In this document: piece after piece, positions 1-4,076 of the stretch
How the letters are laid out: every line of letters begins with the position of its first letter
How positions within the stretch are numbered: the stretch's first letter is position 1
DNA from: Synergistaceae bacterium
GTDB taxonomy: Bacteria > Synergistota > Synergistia > Synergistales > Synergistaceae
Length of the DNA stretch: 7,095 bases
Direction of reading: 5' to 3'
Assembly (NCBI GenBank): GCA_031274465.1
Contig: JAISQC010000081.1
Span: forward strand, 1 to 7,095
Translations under genes and position numbers: made by a program
The notes under the pieces: model-generated
Seen by the model: only the letters and a program-made list of their open reading frames with translations
Told to the model about the DNA's origin: nothing
Database searches by the model: none

Positions 1-1
1 C

Positions 2-121
2 AACGCCTTTGAAAAAAAATTCAGCCTGACGGTCGAGAGCGGCCCGTGGGCAGGGCGCGACGAATTGATAAGATGCGCGGAGATTTTGCTCGCGCACATC
101 ATCCAGCCCGCAGGTCTCTGA
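2..121 (+). CDS. C-terminal end of an unrecognised protein (partial)
   Basis: An open frame enters from the left edge and ends at TGA 119-121, giving 39 visible residues that begin NAFEKKFSLTVESGPWAGRD and end in a hydrophobic helix-like stretch (EILLAHIIQPAGL). A hairpin terminator starts 24 bases after the stop, which supports this as the real end of a gene; frame 1 is closed by a stop at 10-12. The visible tail has no family motif that I recognise, so no function is proposed. It is convergent with the rubredoxin and pgsA genes on the other strand. The call rests only on an open frame placed correctly against a terminator. Confidence 0.5.
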   Translation, partial: NAFEKKFSLTVESGPWAGRDELIRCAEILLAHIIQPAGL

Positions 122-144
122 CGCACGCTTGAGCCCAACAAAAA

Positions 145-163
145 AAGCGGCTCGAAGCCGCTT
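145..163. terminator. Bidirectional hairpin terminator between convergent genes
   Basis: A perfect 7-bp stem AAGCGGC / GCCGCTT (145-151 with 157-163) encloses a 5-base loop. On the minus strand the stem is followed by a long T run (the complement of the A run at 140-146), the form expected for rubredoxin transcripts. On the plus strand it is followed by the weaker TCTGTTT. It lies between the two convergent stop codons at 121 and 194, so it probably serves both genes and is stronger for the minus-strand one. Confidence 0.8.
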
Positions 164-193
164 CTGTTTGCGCACGTCTTGAATGCTCGGAAA

Positions 194-352
194 TTACTCC
201 GGCTCGAACATGTCCTTTCCAACCCCGCATATGGGGCATACCCAGTCGTCCGATATGCTGTCGAACGGCGTCCCAGGGGCCGCCCCTGAGTCAGGGTCGC
301 CTGCCGCCGGGTCGTAATTGTATCCGCACACTGAACAGACGTATTTCTGCAT
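194..352 (-). CDS. Rubredoxin
   Basis: A 52-residue protein beginning MQKYVCSVCGYNYDPAAGD. It has two CxxCG knuckles: Cys6-Ser-Val-Cys9-Gly and Cys39-Pro-Ile-Cys42-Gly. These are the four ligands of the mononuclear Fe(S-Cys)4 centre. The family's conserved aromatic and acidic positions (Y11, Y13, D14, P15, W37) and the DDWVCPICGVGKDMFEP end are present, and the length is standard. Rubredoxins are small cytoplasmic one-electron carriers, in anaerobes often serving rubrerythrin, superoxide reductase or oxygen-reducing flavoproteins; none of these partners is in the window. The start is fixed by AAGGAGG (minus strand, 360-366), 7 bases before ATG. It lies 126 bases downstream of pgsA on the same strand, may be co-transcribed, and also has a possible promoter of its own. 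The gene is short enough to be missed by length-filtered gene calling. Confidence 0.96.
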   Translation of the reverse strand: MQKYVCSVCGYNYDPAAGDPDSGAAPGTPFDSISDDWVCPICGVGKDMFEPE

Positions 353-412
353 AGGTCATCCTCCTTAATATTTTGGTGCGCGACGCCCGTACGCGCGGCG
401 CCGCATTGGGGC

Positions 413-418
413 ATTATA
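413..418 (-). promoter_or_regulatory. Possible -10 element for the rubredoxin gene
   Basis: The minus strand reads a perfect TATAAT here, in the gap between pgsA and rubredoxin, which would place a transcript start near 406 and leave a leader of about 54 bases. The -35 region is poor (about 3 of 6 matches at 16-17 bases), so this alone does not prove a promoter. The leader would contain a GC-rich, partly self-complementary stretch (about 377-403). Confidence 0.4.
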
Positions 419-478
419 TGTCTTTATGCCAAGCTCAGAAAGGGCGTTCTCAGTGTTTGGGGCTTTGTGCCCATATCA

Positions 479-1024
479 TCAGCGAAAAAAGTCACGGCCC
501 TTTACGAGATAGTCCATGCCGGACCAGACCGTCAGTATCATCGCCGCCCACATCACGACCATGGCGTACGGGACCTCTAATATCATCATTATTATGGCGA
601 CTATCTGGCTGACGGTCTTCGCCTTGCCGCCCTTCGAGGCGTGTATGACCACGCCGTCCACAGCGGCCACCATCCTGATGCCTGAGACGATGAACTCGCG
701 CGACACTATTATCACGACGATCCATGCGGGAAGCCGTTCGAGCTCGACGAGCGATATCAGCGCGGCCACGACGAGGATCTTGTCCGCGAGAGGGTCGATG
801 AATTTCCCGAGGTTGGTGACGATGCCGCGCTTCCTCGCGACATAACCGTCGGCGGCGTCCGTGATGCTCGCGACTATGAAGACGATGCCTGCTATTATGT
901 CCCCGATGTTGACGCCGAACACGTAGCCGAATTGGCCGCGCACCGCCAGAAAGACCATCACGAGCGGGGCAAGGAAGACCCTCGACAGGCTCAGCATATT
1001 CGGGAGATTCCACGACGAGGCCAT
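479..1024 (-). CDS. pgsA: CDP-diacylglycerol--glycerol-3-phosphate 3-phosphatidyltransferase
   Basis: A 181-residue inner-membrane enzyme that transfers the phosphatidyl group of CDP-diacylglycerol to glycerol 3-phosphate, giving phosphatidylglycerophosphate and CMP; this is the committed step to phosphatidylglycerol and cardiolipin. The CDP-alcohol phosphotransferase signature DGxxARx8GxxxDxxxD is complete: D59, G60, A63, R64, G73, D77 and D81, with the leading D56. The PgsA-type features are the N-terminal NLPNMLSLSR (residues 6-15), SREFIVSGIR (108-117) and GKAKTVSQ (133-140). About five to six hydrophobic segments follow the family pattern and the length is typical. The ATG at 1024 was chosen because GGAAGGAG lies about 9 bases upstream and homologues begin just before NLPN. 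The frame stays open to an ATG at 1159, but those 45 extra codons have no family counterpart. Confidence 0.95.
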   Translation of the reverse strand: MASSWNLPNMLSLSRVFLAPLVMVFLAVRGQFGYVFGVNIGDIIAGIVFIVASITDAADGYVARKRGIVTNLGKFIDPLADKILVVAALISLVELERLPAWIVVIIVSREFIVSGIRMVAAVDGVVIHASKGGKAKTVSQIVAIIMMILEVPYAMVVMWAAMILTVWSGMDYLVKGRDFFR

Positions 1025-1051
1025 GAAACGCAACTCCTTCCCAAGAATCAT

Positions 1052-1057
1052 TTTATA
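1052..1057 (-). promoter_or_regulatory. Possible -10 element for pgsA
   Basis: The minus strand reads TATAAA (5 of 6 to consensus), which would start transcription near 1045, just upstream of the pgsA ribosome site at about 1034-1041. The -35 match is weak. A competing minus-strand candidate is TATACT at 1103-1108, also with a poor -35. Neither is secure. Confidence 0.25.
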
Positions 1058-1146
1058 TGAATTTACATGCGCAATTTTTAAGGCCAAACGCTTCAACGGG
1101 GTAAGTATAACGGCACGCGCCATATTTAGCCATAGCGCAAGGCATT

Positions 1147-1156
1147 TTTCGCGAAA
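1147..1156. repeat. Perfect palindrome TTTCGCGAAA
   Basis: A fully self-complementary 10-mer in the middle of the divergent spacer, lying between the two arms of the inverted repeat 1102-1207. Symmetric sites of this size are typical of dimeric repressors, but no regulator gene is present here and the assignment is open. Confidence 0.3.
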
Positions 1157-1196
1157 CAACGATTTTGAGCCGTATCCGTTGCGCCCCGGATTTATA

Positions 1197-1205
1197 TGTT
1201 ATACT
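1197..1205 (+). promoter_or_regulatory. Extended -10-like element TGtTATACT
   Basis: TG, one base, then TATACT (5 of 6) matches the extended -10 form that needs little -35 contact. The upstream TTGCGC is a poor -35 at 15 bases. A transcript would start near 1212, directly on the palindrome 1212-1224, and would run about 278 bases to the pilC start. It may be a secondary pilC promoter or start a small RNA; no product is evident. Confidence 0.3.
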
Positions 1206-1211
1206 TATGCA

Positions 1212-1224
1212 ATCGGTGACCGAT
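1212..1224. promoter_or_regulatory. Palindrome ATCGGTgACCGAT, candidate operator
   Basis: A perfect 6-1-6 inverted repeat placed where a transcript from the extended -10 element at 1197-1205 would begin. A repressor bound here would block that promoter. The size and symmetry fit a dimeric helix-turn-helix regulator, but which one cannot be said. Confidence 0.4.
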
Positions 1225-1363
1225 ATTTTAATGCGTTGGTCTATAAAGAAATTTTTTTGCGACGATAATAAATATGAGTGGAAATGCCATGGGCAAGATG
1301 GCAAACCTTAGGCCGCTGTGCGGGGATCGGGGTAAATTGTCAAGGGGGTTAAGACAGCCTCGA

Positions 1364-1388
1364 CATATCATAATATGAGTCTTTAGAC
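1364..1388. promoter_or_regulatory. Paired inverted repeats just upstream of the pilC -35
   Basis: CATAT-cata-ATATG (1364-1377) and GTCT-tt-AGAC (1379-1388) lie back to back, ending 3 bases before the -35 hexamer of the pilC promoter. This is where an activator or a repressor of that promoter would bind. Both repeats are short, so the call is tentative. Confidence 0.3.
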
Positions 1389-1391
1389 CCA

Positions 1392-1419
1392 TTGAAATTA
1401 TTAAATTTGTCCCTATAAT
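1392..1419 (+). promoter_or_regulatory. Sigma70-type promoter of the pilC-pilin genes
   Basis: TTGAAA at 1392-1397 (5 of 6), a 16-base spacer and a perfect TATAAT at 1414-1419. The predicted start is near 1426, giving a leader of about 64 bases before the pilC GTG. It is the best promoter match noticed in the window. Since no terminator is visible between pilC and the first pilin, it may also feed the pilin genes. Confidence 0.75.
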
Positions 1420-1489
1420 ACGCATCGATAAGTCATTAAGGATTAGTCAAATTAGTTCAAGCGCATTATCGGGGCAGGGAGGCGATACC

Positions 1490-2731
1490 GTGTTATTTAA
1501 ATATAAAGCAAGAACTGCCACCGGCGCGATCAGCAACGGGACACGAGAAGCCACCAACGAAGCGGCCGCGATAACGTGGCTGAGGGAGCAGGGATGGTCG
1601 CCCATACACGTCGAAGCGCAGCACGGTTTCGGCGAGGCATTGCAGGGCGGCGGCGAAAAGTCCTCGCTCCTTTCCGGAGATCTGTTTCCGCAAAAAGTGA
1701 CGCTGAAGGATAAGAACGTGCTTTTCAAGCAAATGGCGACCATGGTCAACGCAGGGATAACGATAGCTGCGACCATGGACCTTCTGGCATCCCAAATCGA
1801 GAACAAGACCCTCGCCAAGGCCGTCGGGGAAATACGAGACGCAGTGAGCGGCGGCGTGACGACAGCGGCGGCGTTTGCGCGGCACCCTAAAGTGTTCTCC
1901 GCCTTGGAAATAGCCCTAATCCGCGCAGGCGAGGAGGGCGGCGTCCTCGACATCAGTCTCGCCCGGCTGGCGACGTTCGTGGAGGCGCAGTACACGCTTC
2001 AGAAGAAGGTAAAGAGCGCCATGATGTACCCGTCGGTCATAATCTTCTTCACCCTTTTGACGGTGGTCGCTCTCTGTGTCTTCATAGTGCCAACATTCAA
2101 GAAGGCGTTCGCGGGTATGGGCATAACGAAGATGCCCGCTCTGACAGCGGCCGTGTTCGGAATATCCGATTTTCTGAAAGCGTACTGGTTCCTGATACCG
2201 GTGCCCTTTATCATCCTGGTCATCGCGCTGAAGCAGGCCAACAAAACCGAGGAAGGCAAGAAAGTGCTGGATCGGGCCAGGATTAATGCGCCGATCTTCG
2301 GCGACATAGTTTTCAAGAGCATCCTGGCGAGGTCGTTTCGCACATTCGCGACTCTGGTAACGGCGGGCGTCTCGATCCTCGACGCGATAGAGATGTCGGC
2401 GGGGGTGGCAGACAACTGGGTGGTCGGAGAGGCGTTCAGGACCATGAAGGAGCGGGCTCAGGTCGGGGTCATGCTCAGCGTGACAGTGAAGGAACAGAAG
2501 ATCTTTCCGTCGATGGTGGCCCACATGCTCGCCGTAGGCGAGGAAACCGGCCAAATCGACGACGTGTTAAGCAAGGTAGCCGACTGGTACGACGTTGAGC
2601 TGGACGAGAAGATAAAAGGCCTCACGTCGATGATCGAGCCGATAGTCATAGTGTTCGTAGGACTCGTGGTGGGCTTGGTCGTGGCGTCGATCTTCGTCCC
2701 AATCATCCAGGCGATGCAGACTTTCATGTAG
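1490..2731 (+). CDS. pilC: Type IV pilus / type II secretion inner-membrane platform protein (GspF/PilC family)
   Basis: A 413-residue protein of standard family length. It is the polytopic inner-membrane platform that links the assembly ATPase to the pilus base. The N-terminus (LFKYKARTATGAISNGT) is the usual family start. Two homologous T2SSF domains follow, roughly 75-198 and 278-400, each showing its core: FKQMATMVNAGI (79-90) with GEEGG (147-151), and RTFATLVTAGVSILDAI (284-300) with GEETG (350-354). Membrane segments are at about 181-203, 232-248 and 382-404. The start is GTG at 1490, with GGGAGG at 1477-1482, 7 bases upstream. The pilins immediately downstream favour a pilus role over secretion, but the PilB/GspE ATPase, PilT, PilM-Q and the prepilin peptidase are not in this window, so they must be encoded elsewhere. 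Confidence 0.93.
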   Translation: MLFKYKARTATGAISNGTREATNEAAAITWLREQGWSPIHVEAQHGFGEALQGGGEKSSLLSGDLFPQKVTLKDKNVLFKQMATMVNAGITIAATMDLLASQIENKTLAKAVGEIRDAVSGGVTTAAAFARHPKVFSALEIALIRAGEEGGVLDISLARLATFVEAQYTLQKKVKSAMMYPSVIIFFTLLTVVALCVFIVPTFKKAFAGMGITKMPALTAAVFGISDFLKAYWFLIPVPFIILVIALKQANKTEEGKKVLDRARINAPIFGDIVFKSILARSFRTFATLVTAGVSILDAIEMSAGVADNWVVGEAFRTMKERAQVGVMLSVTVKEQKIFPSMVAHMLAVGEETGQIDDVLSKVADWYDVELDEKIKGLTSMIEPIVIVFVGLVVGLVVASIFVPIIQAMQTFM

Positions 2732-2804
2732 GCTTCAATGGCACATGCTGCAAGGATATAGAGGGTTTTAGGGAAACGCAAGACAATATCAATTTAAGGA
2801 GGCG

Positions 2805-2924
2805 ATGCCTGTAAGGTTATTAAAAAGTATGGAAGTTGCAAGTGGTGTTTCGTCGGCATGTTTGTTGTTTTGCACGCAATTAGGAATGCTTCAAAAACAT
2901 CGGGGAATGATCCCCAAAAATTAG
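2805..2924 (+). CDS. Possible 39-residue leader peptide upstream of the first pilin (doubtful)
   Basis: A short frame from ATG 2805 to TAG 2922-2924 encodes MPVRLLKSMEVASGVSSACL and a further 19 residues, with a mildly hydrophobic middle. An ideal AAGGAGG at 2796-2802 precedes it, but only 2 bases separate it from the ATG, which is too close for efficient initiation. The stop codon overlaps the first two bases of the AGGAGG (2923-2928) of the pilin gene, so translation of this frame could affect pilin initiation. The peptide matches nothing I know. It may be a coupling leader, the decayed start of an older gene, or chance. Confidence 0.2.
   Translation: MPVRLLKSMEVASGVSSACLLFCTQLGMLQKHRGMIPKN
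2902..2915 (+). promoter_or_regulatory. Small hairpin just before the pilin ribosome site
   Basis: GGGGA-atga-TCCCC forms a 5-bp stem with a 4-base loop, ending 7 bases before AGGAGG of the first pilin gene. There is no T run, so it is not a terminator. It could be a 5' stabilising or translation-modulating element for an abundant pilin mRNA. Confidence 0.3.
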
Positions 2925-2937
2925 GAGGAGTTTTGAA

Positions 2938-3423
2938 ATGACAAAGATAATGAAGGCACGCAAAGGCGGTTTCACCTTGGTCGAACTTTTGATAGTCATC
3001 ATGATCATCGCCATACTGGCCGGCATGATGTTGCTTGCGACCGGTTCCGCCACGGACGGCGCCGAAGCAACGAAAATCGTAAACGACCTGCGCAACCTCA
3101 AGAGCGCGGCACTGCTGTTCTACGGCGACAATAACGTCTGGCCCACGACCACGACTATTACGAGCCTTGATGCGTACAGCGACCGCCCGATCATCATGGC
3201 CAGCCCTGTGCGCTACACCAGCTATACGGTTGGCGCCGAATACACTGACGCCAGCGGAGTCTCGAGAATCAACATCGGATTCAGCTTGATTTCGGGCGGC
3301 AACGGATCCGGCGGCATCCAGAGGAAGCTGGCGCAGAAAGCTAGCGATACGGGCTTGCTCCAGAATGCCAGCACAGAGGGGCCATATACAGGTGGGTTGA
3401 GCGTTTTCATGAACATGAGGTAG
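2938..3423 (+). CDS. Type IV pilin, first of two paralogs
   Basis: A 161-residue prepilin. Its 11-residue basic leader MTKIMKARKGG is followed by the prepilin-peptidase site G11^F12, giving a mature 150-residue protein starting FTLVELLIVIM with the conserved Glu at mature position 5 (E16). The hydrophobic helix covers about 12-34, then an amphipathic helix continues to LRNLKSAAL. The C-terminal part is rich in Ser, Thr and Gly, has no cysteines, and so lacks the disulfide loop of classic PilA/PilE. AGGAGG at 2923-2928 sits 9 bases before ATG; a second ATG at codon 5 is possible. It follows pilC by 206 bases with no terminator between, and a strong terminator closes it. It is probably a major subunit, inferred from that terminator; a pseudopilin role cannot be excluded. 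Confidence 0.92.
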   Translation: MTKIMKARKGGFTLVELLIVIMIIAILAGMMLLATGSATDGAEATKIVNDLRNLKSAALLFYGDNNVWPTTTTITSLDAYSDRPIIMASPVRYTSYTVGAEYTDASGVSRINIGFSLISGGNGSGGIQRKLAQKASDTGLLQNASTEGPYTGGLSVFMNMR

Positions 3424-3447
3424 AACGGTTTCCTATACGGACTTGCC

Positions 3448-3478
3448 AAAAGAGGCGCTTGCAACAGGCGCCTCTTTT
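3448..3478 (+). terminator. Strong intrinsic terminator between the two pilin genes
   Basis: A perfect 11-bp stem AAAAGAGGCGC / GCGCCTCTTTT (3448-3458 with 3468-3478) with a 9-base loop, ending in a run of five T. It starts 24 bases after the stop of the first pilin and ends 48 bases before the start of the second. It should stop most transcripts after pilin 1, leaving pilin 2 to read-through or to an unseen promoter. Confidence 0.9.
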
Positions 3479-3510
3479 TCGCGCCAGACGCCGACCGAGA
3501 CTCCGCCCAC

Positions 3511-3516
3511 AGGAGG
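3511..3516 (+). promoter_or_regulatory. Ribosome site that selects the GTG start of pilin 2
   Basis: AGGAGG lies 10 bases before GTG 3527 but 19 bases before the in-frame ATG 3536, so GTG is the likelier start. This start also gives an 11-residue leader, identical in length to that of pilin 1. Confidence 0.7.
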
Positions 3517-3526
3517 GGAGCTTCAA

Positions 3527-4009
3527 GTGGAAAAAATGAAGCGATACAGAGATCGGGGCTTCACGCTGATCGAACTTTTAATCGTCATTATGATAATAGC
3601 CTTGCTGTCCGGCATGATGCTCCTAGCGGCAGGTTCGTCCGTAGACGGATCAGAAGCCACCAAAGTGATCAACGACCTCCGCGACGTAAAGGCCGCAGCG
3701 ATGATGTACTACATGGACGAGAGCAATTGGCCGGCCGGATTCCCAATCGCGGAGGAACTGATCGAAAACATCGAACAGTTCATGGAAGGGCGGTCCTCTG
3801 GCTTCCTGCACGCGAATTACGACGGAGTGTATGTCATCGACGGGCTGGTCGAAAACAGGTCGTTCATCGGCCTCAAGCTCAAAGGCAAGAACGCCATGGA
3901 GGGCGTGAAAAAGAAACTGGCAGCCAACGCAACAAGCTGCGGCATTTACCAGGACGCCGGCGCCACATCATACACTGACGGGGCTATAGTCTACATGAGC
4001 CTGAAATGA
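3527..4009 (+). CDS. Type IV pilin, second paralog
   Basis: A 160-residue prepilin starting at GTG. Its leader MEKMKRYRDRG is followed by cleavage at G11^F12 and mature FTLIELLIVIM, with Glu at mature position 5. Over the first 59 residues from G11, 40 are identical to pilin 1 by my count, and the C-terminal ends also correspond (KKLA.. and YTDGAIVYMSLK against RKLA.. and YTGGLSVFMNMR). The middle region (about 72-120) is unrelated in sequence and more acidic and charged. It has one cysteine (in ATSCGIYQ), so no internal disulfide. The pair arose by duplication followed by divergence of the exposed domain. The terminator before it suggests lower expression, as for a minor pilin; this is inference. 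An upstream in-frame TTG at 3443 lies inside the terminator region and was not used. Confidence 0.92.
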   Translation: MEKMKRYRDRGFTLIELLIVIMIIALLSGMMLLAAGSSVDGSEATKVINDLRDVKAAAMMYYMDESNWPAGFPIAEELIENIEQFMEGRSSGFLHANYDGVYVIDGLVENRSFIGLKLKGKNAMEGVKKKLAANATSCGIYQDAGATSYTDGAIVYMSLK

Positions 4010-4054
4010 GGCACAAACGGGCTTTTTATTGATCTTGAAGTCGAAACAGCCTCG

Positions 4055-4075
4055 GGGGCGCCCTAGCGGCGCCCC
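4055..4075. terminator. GC-rich hairpin between convergent pilin 2 and membrane-protein genes
   Basis: An 8-bp perfect stem GGGGCGCC / GGCGCCCC (4055-4062 with 4068-4075) with a 5-base loop, 45 bases after the pilin 2 stop and ending one base before the stop of the minus-strand gene. The T tract is poor on both sides (TTCATTTG on plus), so it may act as a weak bidirectional terminator or as an RNA end-stabilising hairpin. Confidence 0.6.
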
Positions 4076-4076
4076 T

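Larger units (their letters stand above)
1102..1207. repeat. 10-bp inverted repeat with promoter-like arms
   Basis: TAAGTATAAC at 1102-1111 and its exact complement GTTATACTTA at 1198-1207 are separated by 86 bases. Each arm presents TATACT reading outward: on the minus strand towards pgsA (1103-1108) and on the plus strand towards pilC (1200-1205). The arms could therefore be two -10 elements of a divergent promoter pair, or paired binding sites of one regulator. Chance cannot be excluded for a 10-mer in AT-rich DNA. Confidence 0.4.
1025..1489. other. Divergent regulatory spacer between pgsA and pilC
   Basis: This 465-base stretch separates the minus-strand pgsA from the plus-strand pilC. 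I see no convincing gene: the short open frames (for example 1228-1425 minus, or a 34-codon frame from 1274 plus) lack ribosome sites and recognisable content. It is visibly richer in A and T than the flanking genes. It holds a strong promoter for pilC (1392-1419), an extended -10-like element (1197-1205), two weaker candidates for pgsA, and several perfect or near-perfect inverted repeats, listed separately. No tRNA, terminator or recognised riboswitch was found. Confidence 0.7.

Noticed and set aside
431..475. Possible terminator after pgsA
   Set aside because: Only 4-bp stems (for example GGGC/GCCC on the minus strand) and no T run; pgsA may instead read through into rubredoxin.
1298..1340. 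GGCAAACC motif suggesting a cyclic-di-GMP (GEMM) riboswitch upstream of pilC
   Set aside because: The required following elements (tetraloop hairpin, then GACGCAAAGCC) are absent.
1274..1378. 34-codon plus-strand frame in the spacer
   Set aside because: No ribosome site before the ATG and the composition does not look like a protein.
1228..1425. 65-codon minus-strand open frame in the pgsA-pilC spacer
   Set aside because: No ribosome site, no family features, and it overlaps the strong plus-strand promoter of pilC.
1447..1995. Long minus-strand open frame (182 codons) inside the 5' half of pilC
   Set aside because: It lies antisense to a clear GspF/PilC gene, has no recognisable product and no ribosome site; it is a shadow of the coding periodicity.
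2738..2755. TGGCAC..GC sequence resembling a sigma54 promoter before the pilin gene
   Set aside because: The GG-to-GC distance is 10 rather than the strict 12 bases, and a second candidate near 2855 has a distance of 17.
3443..3526. TTG start giving pilin 2 a 28-residue longer leader
   Set aside because: It runs through the terminator hairpin of pilin 1 and lacks a ribosome site; GTG 3527 has one and gives an 11-residue leader equal to that of pilin 1.
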